Shown here piece by piece: positions 41,286-50,142 of a stretch of 64,000 bases of DNA (the stretch's first letter is position 1; every line of letters starts with the position of its first letter). Location: positions 248,001-312,000 of the forward strand of contig NZ_JTDB02000005.1 in the NCBI RefSeq assembly GCF_000785435.2, given 5' to 3'. The position numbers and the translations under genes were made by a program. A model generated the notes under the pieces. The model saw only the letters and a list, made by a program, of their open reading frames with translations. It was not told the origin of the DNA and did not search any database. The stretch is from Paraburkholderia sacchari. GTDB lineage: Bacteria; Pseudomonadota; Gammaproteobacteria; Burkholderiales; Burkholderiaceae.

Positions 41286-41587
41286 GGTCGATTCCTCGGG
41301 GCAGGGTTTTTGTGGCAGTGCGGCGGTTGCGACGATTGTGCCATCGACTCGCTGCATGTGCCGGGCGTCCTGCGTCGCCTGTGCGCGACACGATTTATGC
41401 GTTACGAGTGATTTCGCTTCAGATAATTCCGAAAAATCCCCTAATTGACGCCGGATTGACAAAGTTTGTCCATTCCGAGATACGAACTGCAAGAAAATCG
41501 CCTGTACGGGAACAATGATCGAGCGGTAAAAAAGGGGCGATATCGAATCGGATGCCGTCCTGACACAACAGGAAGACCAAGCAAGCC
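41286..41587. other. Intergenic region between OsmC and the TpsB locus
   Basis: A 302-base spacer without a gene. It holds TTGACA (41456-41461), a possible -35 of a promoter reading right, overlapping the dyad GACAAA-G-TTTGTC (41458-41470). No firm -10 box is visible. Confidence 0.4.
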
Positions 41588-41836
41588 ATGATTAATATTT
41601 CGCAGAAGAAAATCGCATGCGGTGTCTGGAAACTCGTTGAGAGCGGCATTCTCCAGTACATGGCCGATCACGGGCGCAAGCCGGCGGCGCTTATTATGCA
41701 TCCGCAGCAACTGGCCGAATTGATGCGTGAAATGGGACTGAAAAGCGCGCTGCTCGACGGCATTTCTATTTTGAACAGCCCGTGTTTCGAAATGCCGATA
41801 CTCGCGGACAGCTACGGCAATTTTGTCGAGCTTTAA
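41588..41836 (+). CDS. Small hypothetical protein upstream of the TpsB transporter
   Basis: Protein of 82 residues, MINISQKKIACGVWKLVESG, with a mixed alpha/beta pattern and no signal peptide or membrane helix. I recognise no family. It lies 52 bases before the TpsB-like gene on the same strand, so it is probably cotranscribed. It is not a TpsA exoprotein. Confidence 0.55.
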   Translation: MINISQKKIACGVWKLVESGILQYMADHGRKPAALIMHPQQLAELMREMGLKSALLDGISILNSPCFEMPILADSYGNFVEL

Positions 41837-41888
41837 ACAAAGCGCTGAATAACCAACAAGCGGCCACCAAGCGGCTTCAAATAACACG

Positions 41889-43673
41889 ATGAAAATTCAC
41901 AAGAGGCTGGCGGCGCTGCCGCTCACAGCCCTGGTTGCGCTCGCGTCGCACGCCCAGCACGCGCAGTACGCACCCGGCCCGGCTGACGAAGCCGCGGCCG
42001 CCCGCGCGAACGCCGAACAGAATCGCCAACTCCAGCAACAGCACGACGCGCAGCAGCGCGAGGCGGCCGTGCAGGCGCCTTCAGTGCGTTCGACCTTGCC
42101 GAATCGAGTGGCGTACCCGGAACTGCCCGCCGAGACGCCGTGCCTGCCCATTAACGCGTTCGTGCTCGAGGTGCCGGCAGCGCTGCCGCAGACGGCGCGG
42201 GCGAAGGGCGCGTCGGCACTGCCGCAGGACCCGTTTGCATTCGCGCGCGAATGGCTGGACCACTACAAGGGCCAGTGCGTGGGCAAGGCGGGAGTGGACG
42301 TGCTCACGAAGGGCGTGCAGCAGACCATCCTGGGCCATGGCTATGTCACGACGCGTGTGCTGGTGCCGCCGCAGGATTTGTCGTCGGGCGTGCTGGCGCT
42401 ATCGCTCGTGCCGGGCGTGGTGCGGCAGGTGCGGTTTGCCGATCCATCCACGCGGGGTACCTGGAAGAGCGCCTTCCCGGTGACCGGCGGCGACTTGCTG
42501 AACCTGCGCGAGCTTGAACAAGGCCTCGAGCAGATGAAGCGCGTCGCGAGCCAGGATGTCGACATGAAGATCGAGCCCACCGACCTGCCCGGCGAAAGCG
42601 ATGTGGTTGTGAGCGTGGCGCGCACGAAACCGTGGACCTTCGTGGCATCGGTCGATAACTCGGGTAACGATGGCACGGGCAAGTGGCAGGGCAACGTCAG
42701 TCTCGGCATCGACAATCCGCTCGGGCTGAACGACATTTTCACCGTGGGCGCGAACCAGGACATGTACTTCGGCAACAAGTCGCTGGGCTCGCACGGCTTC
42801 AACGGTTCGTATTCGGTGCCTTGGGGCTACTGGAGCGCCACGCTCTCGGGTAATACGAATACCTACTACCAGAACATCGCGGGCGTGAACCAGACGTTCG
42901 TTTCGAGCGGCAATTCGCAGACGGCGGCGCTCAGGCTCGCGCGGGTCCTCGCACGCAGCCAGAACGATGTTTTCGGGGCTTATTTCCAGCTCTCGAAGCG
43001 GTTTGGCGAAAGCTTTATCGAAGACACGAGTATTGCCGCGCAGGCTCGCAACAACACCTTCATCGAGGCGGGCTTGACCGACCGGCATTACATCGGCGCC
43101 TCGCAGTTCGACGGCTCGCTGGCCTGGCGTCATGGCATCGGCGGCCTGGGCGCGACCGCCGATCCGGTGCAGAGCGATGGCACGCCCTTCTTCAACAGTC
43201 CGACTTACCGCTTTCAGATGGCGGTGCTCGACGCGAATCTGTCCGTGCCGTTTGCGATCGCGAACCAGCGTTTCGCTTACGTGACCACGTTTCACGGCCA
43301 GTACACCAACGACGCGCTGTTCTATATCGACGATCTGACGATCGGCAGCCGCTACACGGTGCGCGGCTTCGACGGCAACACGATGCTTGCCGCGGAGAAG
43401 GGCTTCTACTGGCGCAACGAGTTGCAATGGCCGGTGTTCCAGACCGGACAGACGCTTTACGCCGGCATCGATTACGGGCGGGTATTCGGGCCCGCCACCG
43501 AGTTCCTCGCGGGCACCCAGCTCGCGGGCGCGGTTATCGGGATCCGGGGCGGCTTTCCCGCGAAATATGCGGGCTTCAGCTACGACTTGTTTATCGGAAC
43601 GCCGATCTACAAGCCCAGCGGTTTTCCAACCTCGAGCGTGACAGTTGGGGTGCAGGCCACGGCACGGTTTTGA
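41889..43673 (+). CDS. Two-partner secretion transporter (ShlB/FhaC family TpsB)
   Basis: Protein of 594 residues. Signal peptide (KRLAALPLTALVALASHA), a Gln/Ala-rich linker, POTRA domains (about 85-255), then a 16-strand Omp85-type barrel with the conserved RYTVRGFDGNTMLAAEKGFYW lid/strand motif (split over about 485-505). It should export a TpsA exoprotein across the outer membrane. No large TpsA gene is adjacent, so it is an orphan in this window. The C-terminal ARF ends as an outer-membrane beta-signal. Confidence 0.85.
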   Translation: MKIHKRLAALPLTALVALASHAQHAQYAPGPADEAAAARANAEQNRQLQQQHDAQQREAAVQAPSVRSTLPNRVAYPELPAETPCLPINAFVLEVPAALPQTARAKGASALPQDPFAFAREWLDHYKGQCVGKAGVDVLTKGVQQTILGHGYVTTRVLVPPQDLSSGVLALSLVPGVVRQVRFADPSTRGTWKSAFPVTGGDLLNLRELEQGLEQMKRVASQDVDMKIEPTDLPGESDVVVSVARTKPWTFVASVDNSGNDGTGKWQGNVSLGIDNPLGLNDIFTVGANQDMYFGNKSLGSHGFNGSYSVPWGYWSATLSGNTNTYYQNIAGVNQTFVSSGNSQTAALRLARVLARSQNDVFGAYFQLSKRFGESFIEDTSIAAQARNNTFIEAGLTDRHYIGASQFDGSLAWRHGIGGLGATADPVQSDGTPFFNSPTYRFQMAVLDANLSVPFAIANQRFAYVTTFHGQYTNDALFYIDDLTIGSRYTVRGFDGNTMLAAEKGFYWRNELQWPVFQTGQTLYAGIDYGRVFGPATEFLAGTQLAGAVIGIRGGFPAKYAGFSYDLFIGTPIYKPSGFPTSSVTVGVQATARF

Positions 43674-43702
43674 TCGGCGCCCTTTTGATCGATATGGCGT
43701 GC

Positions 43703-43732
43703 GCGGCGGCTTGCCGAAGCAACCCGCCGCGT
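43703..43732. terminator. Hairpin between tpsB-like and pirin genes
   Basis: CGCGGCGG and CCGCCGCG pair, with an inner TTGC/GCAA stem and a CGAA loop. It sits between convergent ends and could end both. The U-tract on the plus side is distant. Confidence 0.5.
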
Positions 43733-43745
43733 GGCCATTACGTTT

Positions 43746-44633
43746 TTATCGCGCGCCCGCCGCCGCTTCTCTCGCGATCTGGCCAAAACGGCCGCTATTG
43801 AAGTCCTGCACCGCCTCGCGGATTTCGTCGGCCGTGTTCATCACGAACGGGCCATATGCCACCACGGGCTCGTCGATCGGCTCGCCGCCGAGCAGCAGGA
43901 TCGTCGCGTCGCTGGACGCGTCGATTTGCACCCCGGTGCCCGCGCGCTCGAACAGCACCATCTCGCCGTCGCCCACGTGCTCGCTGCCGTTCACCACGAT
44001 GCGCCCGCGCGACACGATCAGCGCAAGCGAGCGCCCGGCGGGGTAGTCGAGGCGCGTGCCTTGGCCGGCCTTCACGCGCATGTCCCACACATCCATGGGC
44101 GTGAACGTGAGCGCCGGACCCGCATGGCCCGCGTACTCGCCCGCAATCACGCGCACCGTGCCGGCGTTTCCGGGCAATTCAACAGTTGGAATCGCGCTCG
44201 CGAGCAGCGTTTGATAGCGCGGGGGCGTCATCTTGTCCTTCGCGGGCAGGTTGACCCAAAGCTGCACCATTTCCAGCGTGCCGCCCGACTTCGCGAAATC
44301 GCCCGAATGAAACTCCTCGTGAAGAATGCCTGCGCCCGCGGTCATCCACTGCACGTCGCCGGGGCCGATCTTGCCGCCGCCACCCGACGAGTCGCGATGT
44401 TCGAGTTCGCCCTCATACACGATCGTCACGGTTTCGAAGCCGCGATGCGGATGCTGGCCGACGCCGCGCCGGTGCGTGGTCGGATCGAATCGGGCGGGGC
44501 CCGCGTAGTCGAGCATCAGGAACGGGCTCAGCTGGCGGCCCACCGTGCGGTCCGAAAACAGCGAGCGCACCGGGAATCCGTCGCCGACCCAATGCTGGGT
44601 AGGGTTGCTGTACTTGCCGATGATCTTCTTCAT
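43746..44633 (-). CDS. Pirin family protein
   Basis: Protein of 295 residues of the bicupin type. HPHRGFETVTIVYEGELEHRDS (split over about 61-82) has the first cupin metal His/Glu residues; GPGDVQWMTAGAGILHEE follows, then a second cupin ending with DEIREAVQDFNSG. Some pirins are quercetin dioxygenases. It ends convergent to the TpsB gene. Confidence 0.9.
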   Translation of the reverse strand: MKKIIGKYSNPTQHWVGDGFPVRSLFSDRTVGRQLSPFLMLDYAGPARFDPTTHRRGVGQHPHRGFETVTIVYEGELEHRDSSGGGGKIGPGDVQWMTAGAGILHEEFHSGDFAKSGGTLEMVQLWVNLPAKDKMTPPRYQTLLASAIPTVELPGNAGTVRVIAGEYAGHAGPALTFTPMDVWDMRVKAGQGTRLDYPAGRSLALIVSRGRIVVNGSEHVGDGEMVLFERAGTGVQIDASSDATILLLGGEPIDEPVVAYGPFVMNTADEIREAVQDFNSGRFGQIAREAAAGAR

Positions 44634-45005
44634 GATGCGAATCCTTATCTTCCGGCCGCAACGGCCTCGTTGACATGCATGGAAGATAGGACCGGAGCGG
44701 GGTTTCCGGTAGGGGGCGCCGGCAGGCCACTGTGTCTCATGAATGAAACAATCAAACGAACGTTCGAGTCTCGTTTTTTGCCGACCGGTATATCAGCCTG
44801 GTTATGCAGATGTTTAGTTTGGCAATTTATATGGCCGGGGATCATAGGAGATTGCGCGCGCGCCTGGAATGCCTTTCGCGGGAAATCAGTATTGCGCGTG
44901 AGGGATAACCTCATTGGGCATTGATCCATAAGCTATTGGCAGTTCATGAGATTCGCGCGCCCCTCATTGGTGGGGGCGGCGCGCCACGCAGTCCGCGGAG
45001 AGGAA
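44634..45005. other. Intergenic region between pirin and pyruvate kinase
   Basis: A 372-base divergent spacer. It has an AT-richer stretch near 44740-44840, probably holding both promoters, but I cannot place -35/-10 boxes with confidence. No gene seen. Confidence 0.4.
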
Positions 45006-46424
45006 ATGAAGCGAAACCGTAATGCAAAGATTATCGCCACACTCGGGCCGGCCAGTTCGGACCCGAAGGTTATCCGTTCGCTTTTCGAGGCCGGCGTCGA
45101 TGTCTTCCGACTGAATTTCAGCCACGGCACGCACGACGATCATGCCCAGCGTCATGCGGAAATCCGCCGCCTTGAACAGGAATATGGTCGTCCGGTCGGC
45201 ATTCTGCTCGATCTCCAGGGACCGAAGCTGCGTCTCGGCACGTTCGAGACGGGTTTTGCGGAACTCGCCGTGGGCGCGCGTTTCCGTCTCGACCTCGATA
45301 CGACGCCGGGCAACCAGGTGCGCGCGCCGCTGCCGCATCCCGAGATTTTCAAGGCTGTGAAGCCGGGCTCGGAACTGCTGCTCGACGACGGCAAGGTCCG
45401 TCTGCGCGTGGAAGCGTCAGGTGACGATTTCGCCGAGACCGTCGTGCTGGTGGGCGGGCGCATTTCCGACCGCAAGGGCGTGAACGTGCCGAGCTCGCAT
45501 CTGCCGATCTCGCCGCTCACGAAGAAGGATCGCGCCGACCTCGCATTCGGCCTGGAACTCGGCATCGACTGGGTGGCGCTCTCGTTCGTGCAGTGCGTGG
45601 AAGATATCGATGAAGCGCGCGAACTGATTGGCGAGCGCGCATGGATCATGGCGAAGCTCGAAAAGCCGCTGGCGATCGATCACCTCGAAGGTATCGTCCA
45701 GCGCTGCGACGGCGTGATGGTGGCGCGCGGGGACCTCGGCGTCGAGCTGCCGGCCGAGCAGATTCCGGAGCTGCAGCGCCGCATCATTCGTGAAGCGCGC
45801 CGCGTTGGCCGCGTGGTGGTGGTGGCAACGCAGATGCTCGAATCGATGACGAATTCGCCGGTGCCCACGCGCGCCGAAACCTCGGACGTCGCTGGCGCGA
45901 TTTACGAAGGCGCTGACGCGGTGATGCTGTCGGCCGAATCGGCGAGCGGAAAATTCCCGCTCGAAGCGGTCAGCACGATGAATCGCATCATCGAGCGCGT
46001 GGAAGGCGATCCCGCCTACCGCGAGCAAATCGACGCTTCGCACACGCGCGCTGAAGCGACTGTCGCCGACTCGATTTGCTGCGCGCTGCGCAAGGCCGTG
46101 CAACTGATCGAACCGGTTGTCACCGTCACTTATACGAGCTCGGGCTTCACGAGCCTGCGGGCGGCTCGCGAGCGCGCGCCGTCGCGCATCGTCGCGCTGA
46201 CGCCTTCCGAGCAGGTTGCGCGCCGTCTGGCGCTGACCTGGGGCGTGCACGCCGTGCCGCGCGTGGAAGCGTCCAACGTGGACGAGATGATCGGTCTCGC
46301 ATGCCGCGCGGCGGTGACCGAGGGCTTCGGCCGCGAAGGCGACCTCGTGGCGATTGCAGCCGGCCTGCCGTTCGGCGAGTCGGGCACGACGAACCTGCTC
46401 CAGATCGCGAAGATTTCGGGCTGA
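45006..46424 (+). CDS. pyk: Pyruvate kinase
   Basis: Protein of 472 residues. KIIATLGPASSDP (about 8-20), RLNFSHGTHDDH, LDLQGPKLR, the catalytic IMAKLEKPLAIDHLEGI, VMVARGDLGVELP and ETSDVAGAIYEGADAVMLSAESA. It converts phosphoenolpyruvate and ADP to pyruvate and ATP. ATG 45006 follows GGAGAGGAA. It is a monocistronic extra pyruvate kinase, not inside the cbb operon. Confidence 0.96.
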   Translation: MKRNRNAKIIATLGPASSDPKVIRSLFEAGVDVFRLNFSHGTHDDHAQRHAEIRRLEQEYGRPVGILLDLQGPKLRLGTFETGFAELAVGARFRLDLDTTPGNQVRAPLPHPEIFKAVKPGSELLLDDGKVRLRVEASGDDFAETVVLVGGRISDRKGVNVPSSHLPISPLTKKDRADLAFGLELGIDWVALSFVQCVEDIDEARELIGERAWIMAKLEKPLAIDHLEGIVQRCDGVMVARGDLGVELPAEQIPELQRRIIREARRVGRVVVVATQMLESMTNSPVPTRAETSDVAGAIYEGADAVMLSAESASGKFPLEAVSTMNRIIERVEGDPAYREQIDASHTRAEATVADSICCALRKAVQLIEPVVTVTYTSSGFTSLRAARERAPSRIVALTPSEQVARRLALTWGVHAVPRVEASNVDEMIGLACRAAVTEGFGREGDLVAIAAGLPFGESGTTNLLQIAKISG

Positions 46425-46442
46425 GCGCGTCGAACCAGTTAG

Positions 46443-46464
46443 CCTGCGCCAGTGGCGCAGGTTT
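46443..46464 (+). terminator. Hairpin after pyruvate kinase
   Basis: CCTGCGCC-AGT-GGCGCAGG is an 8-bp stem followed by TTTG, 18 bases after the stop. A longer-range 11-bp repeat (46469-46479 with 46527-46537, then GTTTGCG) may form a second structure. Confidence 0.55.
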
Positions 46465-46689
46465 GCAGCGCCCCTCACAGCAGTGGCAGCGTCAGCCGGA
46501 TGTGCTCGGCAAACGCTGCGACGAGATGTGAGGGGCGTTTGCGTTCGAACTTCAGGGGCTGGATTAGGCATGCGACCTGGGTGTTGCGATTACTGACAGC
46601 AGGATCGCCCTGATCCTCTACAACTCATTGCGCGTGGCCGGACCGGCGAGCCACGAACAAAGCGACGATTTCGCAAACATTTCGCAACA

Positions 46690-47034
46690 TCAGAAAATCA
46701 CATAGATTTTGCGCAGCGTTTCATCGATCTGCCAGAGACCTTCGGTGTTGGCTTCGAAGAACATCGTGTCGCCGCCCTTGAAACGGATCGTCTCTTCGCC
46801 ATCGGGCGTGAAGCTGCCCGAGCCGGCCAGAAAATGCATGACTTCCGCCTCCTTCACAGAGCGGCGATAGGTGCCCGGCGAGCATTCGAACACACCGGTA
46901 TCGACGGCTTCGGCCCCCGGAATGACAATCTGGCGGCCGGCGACGCGGGCAGGCTCCGTGCCGGGCAAGCCGGCCGTGCCCCAATCTTCAAGCCCCGCGA
47001 GTTGAACGGATTGCTGGATCTGCTGCACTTTCAT
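46690..47034 (-). CDS. Cupin domain protein
   Basis: Protein of 114 residues, one beta-barrel cupin of the EutQ/DUF861 type: SPGTYRRSVKEAEVMHFLAG, then GSFTPDGEETIRFKGGDTMFFEAN. Function is unknown; such proteins often bind a metal and a small metabolite. Last gene of a leftward unit: its start overlaps the stop of the next gene by ATGA. Confidence 0.8.
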   Translation of the reverse strand: MKVQQIQQSVQLAGLEDWGTAGLPGTEPARVAGRQIVIPGAEAVDTGVFECSPGTYRRSVKEAEVMHFLAGSGSFTPDGEETIRFKGGDTMFFEANTEGLWQIDETLRKIYVIF

Positions 47035-48029
47035 CGCATGTATTCCTGTTGACGTGAGGTGTGATCGAGGCGTTGTTCGATGCGGCCCAGCCGGACCACG
47101 GTCACGCCGGGCCGCAACTGACGCAGTGACGGCATGACGAGCATGCAGTCGTCGTAGGGTGTGCGCACTGGCTCGCCATTCGACCAGCCGATCACCGTGC
47201 CTGCCTTGTCGAAGGTTTCGAGGCCTGTGTAAGCGCCAGCGAAACGAAAATCCATGCTGCTCGCGACGACCGGTTCCGTCACGCGCACCACCGTCATCTG
47301 CGCGGGCAAGGGCGCGAGCCAACCGGCGGGCAAATCGCTCGCGTCGACTACGCCCGCATGCAGCAGAAAGCGCGCGGTGCTGTCGCGCGCGACGTCCACG
47401 GCGCGCTTTTCCCAGTGCTGGCCGCATTCGATCAGAAGCGCGTTCTTTGCGCTGAACGGATCGCCGAAGCCTTCGTAATCGCGCATGCGTCGGCCTTCGG
47501 GATGGCCTTCGTCGCAGATCACCGTGGCGGGCACGCCGAGTTGCGCGGATAGCTCGATGCCTTTGTCGAGCGGCCCGGCGACAATCAACGGCGCGCTCTT
47601 TTCATGCATCGAATGCAGATCGAGCAGCAGATCGACGCTATCGATCACGGGGCGCATCGCACGCGCGCGATCGAGTTCGGTGGAGCGCTTCGACGTATCG
47701 TCGAGCATGGCGGCCGTCCAGACACGGTTGAAATCCTGGTCGACGAAACGCGCCTTGTCGGGCTGCGCGGCGTCGAAGCGCGCATAGGCGTCGACGTTCG
47801 CGAAACCCAGCGTGAGGCGGCCACGTCGCGGATTAAGTCGTGTGCGCAACAATTCATCGACGACAATTGCGCCGCATACTTCATTGCCATGGGTGAGCGC
47901 GTTGACCATCACATGCGGACCCGCCACGCCCGAATCGAACGTGTGCACATAGGCCACGCCGCTATTGCCTTCGGCATGGGTGGAAATATCGGGGAAGGCT
48001 ACTTCAATCGGATAGGCATCCATACTCAT
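47031..48029 (-). CDS. Succinylglutamate desuccinylase/aspartoacylase family (M14-like) hydrolase
   Basis: Protein of 332 residues. NALTHGNEVCGA (about 43-54) gives the first zinc His/Glu; LLDLHSMHEKSAPL (about 117-130) gives the second His; an Arg in the FNRVWTAAML region is typical. It probably hydrolyses an N-acyl amino acid. Starts MSMDAYPIEV and overlaps SSADH by ATGA and cupin by ATGA, so it is in one tightly packed operon. Confidence 0.82.
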   Translation of the reverse strand: MSMDAYPIEVAFPDISTHAEGNSGVAYVHTFDSGVAGPHVMVNALTHGNEVCGAIVVDELLRTRLNPRRGRLTLGFANVDAYARFDAAQPDKARFVDQDFNRVWTAAMLDDTSKRSTELDRARAMRPVIDSVDLLLDLHSMHEKSAPLIVAGPLDKGIELSAQLGVPATVICDEGHPEGRRMRDYEGFGDPFSAKNALLIECGQHWEKRAVDVARDSTARFLLHAGVVDASDLPAGWLAPLPAQMTVVRVTEPVVASSMDFRFAGAYTGLETFDKAGTVIGWSNGEPVRTPYDDCMLVMPSLRQLRPGVTVVRLGRIEQRLDHTSRQQEYMR

Positions 48030-49504
48030 GCAAGACCTCCCTGGCAGAGGTATTTGATCGACAGGTAATCGTCGAGGCCGTATTTCGAGCCTTCGCGGCC
48101 GTAGCCCGATTCCTTGACGCCGCCAAACGGCGCGGCTTCGGACGCGAGCGCACCTTCGTTGATGCCGACGATGCCCGCTTCCAGCGCATTGCTCACACGC
48201 TCGATACGTCGCAGATCCTGGCTGTAGAAATAGGCAGCCAGACCGAAGGGCGTATCGTTGGCGGCGGCGATCGCTTCGTCTTCGCGATCGAACGCGAACA
48301 GCGGCGCAACCGGGCCGAAGGTCTCTTCGCCGCAGAGCGCCATTTCGTGAGATGCGTGGCCGAGCACGGTCGGTGCGTAATAGTGCGGACCTAATGCAGT
48401 GAGACGTTTGCCGCCCACCAGCACGGTTGCGCCATGCTCGAGCGCATCGTCCACGTGGCGCGCGATCTTGTCGACGGCGCGTGCGTTGATCATCGGCCCG
48501 ATCTGCGAAGCAGGATCGCTTGCAGGCCCGACCCGCAGTTCGGCCACGCGTGCGCACAAGCGCGTGGCGAAGGCTTCGTAGATGCCACGCTGCACATAGA
48601 CGCGATTCGGGCACACGCAGGTCTGTCCGCCGTTGCGGAACTTCGCGGCGAGCAAGCCTTCGACGGCCGCGTCGAGATCGGCGTCGTCGAACACGATGAA
48701 TGGCGCATTGCCGCCGAGTTCGAGCGAGAGCTTCTTGAGCGTGCCCGCCGATTCGCGCGCGAGATGCTTGCCTACCGGCGTCGATCCCGTGAAGGTGATC
48801 TTGCGCACGCGCGAATCGGCCAGCCATGCATCGGCGGTGGGCGGCGTCGCTTCGCGCGAGGCCGTCACGACATTGAGCACGCCGGGCGGCACGCCCGCGT
48901 CGTGCGCGAGCTGCACGAGGGCAAGGGCGGTGAGCGGCGTGTCCTCGGCTGGCTTGGCGACGACCGTGCATCCCGCCGCGAGGGCGGGCGCGATCTTGCG
49001 CGCGATCATTGCCAGTGGGAAATTCCACGGCGTGATCGCGGCGACGACACCCACGGGCTCCTTCACGGCGCTCATGCGCTTGCCGCGCTGCTGGGTGGGA
49101 ATCACGTCGCCATGGATTCGGGCGGCTTCGTCGGCGAACCACGCGACGTAGGAAGCACCATAGGCGACTTCGCCGCGCGCTTCGGCCAACGGCTTGCCCT
49201 GTTCGAGCGAAATGAGCGCGCCCAGCGCCGCTTCGTTCGCGACGATGGCGGCGTGCCAGCGACGCAGGATCGCAGCACGCTCCTTCGGCAGCGTCGCGCG
49301 CCAAGCGGAGAAGGCATTCGAGGCGGCGTCGGCGGCCGCGCGCGCATCGGCCGCGCCGCTCTGCGCGACCTCGGCGAGGGTGTGGCCCGTGGCGGGATCG
49401 GTGACGGCGAAGCGCTCGCCGTTTTGCGCGGCGACCCATTGGCCGCCGATGAAATTGTCCGTGCGAATCAACGCGCGGGCAGAGGCTTCGAGGTCGAAAC
49501 TCAT
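48026..49504 (-). CDS. gabD: NAD(P)-dependent succinate-semialdehyde dehydrogenase
   Basis: Protein of 492 residues. Aldehyde dehydrogenase fold with ITPWNFPLAMIARKIAPAL (about 155-173), FTGSTPVGKHL, the ELGGNAPFIVFDDADLD segment with the catalytic Glu, and GGQTCVCPNR with the active Cys. It oxidises succinate semialdehyde to succinate, the end step of putrescine/GABA degradation. Start ATG 49504. Confidence 0.9.
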   Translation of the reverse strand: MSFDLEASARALIRTDNFIGGQWVAAQNGERFAVTDPATGHTLAEVAQSGAADARAAADAASNAFSAWRATLPKERAAILRRWHAAIVANEAALGALISLEQGKPLAEARGEVAYGASYVAWFADEAARIHGDVIPTQQRGKRMSAVKEPVGVVAAITPWNFPLAMIARKIAPALAAGCTVVAKPAEDTPLTALALVQLAHDAGVPPGVLNVVTASREATPPTADAWLADSRVRKITFTGSTPVGKHLARESAGTLKKLSLELGGNAPFIVFDDADLDAAVEGLLAAKFRNGGQTCVCPNRVYVQRGIYEAFATRLCARVAELRVGPASDPASQIGPMINARAVDKIARHVDDALEHGATVLVGGKRLTALGPHYYAPTVLGHASHEMALCGEETFGPVAPLFAFDREDEAIAAANDTPFGLAAYFYSQDLRRIERVSNALEAGIVGINEGALASEAAPFGGVKESGYGREGSKYGLDDYLSIKYLCQGGLA

Positions 49505-49575
49505 GCGGCGTGCTTCCGTGTGAATGTTTGCGGGATCTGTCGTGTAAAGCGGGTTGAAGATGATGGTTAGGATGA

Positions 49576-50136
49576 CTAGTAACCTGGCTGGCGATTGATC
49601 AGTCCGATCATCGGCTTGCCCGCGCGATGGCGGCGCAGATTGTCGATCAGGCTGTCGACGGCGGTGTCGGGGCGTGTCGCGCTGGCAATGTGCGGCGTGA
49701 TGCGCACACGTGGTTGCGTCCACAACGGATGTTCGGGCGGCAAGGGCTCGGGATCCGTCACGTCCAGCACGGCGCCGTGAAGCTGGCCGCGCGCGAGCGC
49801 GTAATCGAACAGGTCGCGGTGAATCGCGAGCACGGCTTCGCTCACGTACTCGACCATGCCTTCGACGATGTCCGGCTCGATCATGCCCACGACAGGCAGA
49901 TGCGCTGGCATGTTCGCGAGATCGAGTTGATCGACGCCCGCGCCGGCCGAGAACACGGCTTCGAGATTGGGCAGCGTGCGCACGAGATCGCCCGGATTCC
50001 ATGCGACCAGATAGCGGATCGCATGCGGGTCGCCGATGTCGGGCCATACGCGAAACGGCACGTCCGGCGCGCGCTGTGCGAACAGCGCCGCCCATTGCGC
50101 GCCGCGCACCGGATCGGCCTTGTAGAGCACGGTCAT
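49576..50136 (-). pseudogene. D-2-hydroxyacid dehydrogenase (GhrA type) with the Rossmann domain deleted
   Basis: Protein of 186 residues where about 310 are normal. N-terminal residues 1-110 match GhrA (VLYKADPVRGAQWAALFAQ, and FSAGAGVDQLDL). At about residue 112 it jumps (HRDLFDYALARGQLHGAVLD) to the C-terminal VTDPEPLPPEHPLW/TPHIAS part. The NAD-binding GxGxxG segment and the catalytic Arg are gone, while the frame is kept. It is surely inactive as a dehydrogenase. Confidence 0.8.
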
Positions 50137-50142
50137 GGAGCG

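Noticed and set aside
41458..41470. GACAAA-G-TTTGTC as an operator for the TpsB locus
   Set aside because: Symmetric but short, with no regulator nearby and no clear -10; kept only as a note in the spacer entry.
46469..46537. Long-range inverted repeat CGCCCCTCACA/TGTGAGGGGCG as a mobile element end
   Set aside because: No transposase or target duplication is nearby; it is more likely a loose hairpin after pyruvate kinase.
47031..49439. A single 802-codon frame covering SSADH and the aspartoacylase
   Set aside because: Only the last third (from 48029) is a real protein; the upstream part is an alternate frame of SSADH with no motifs.
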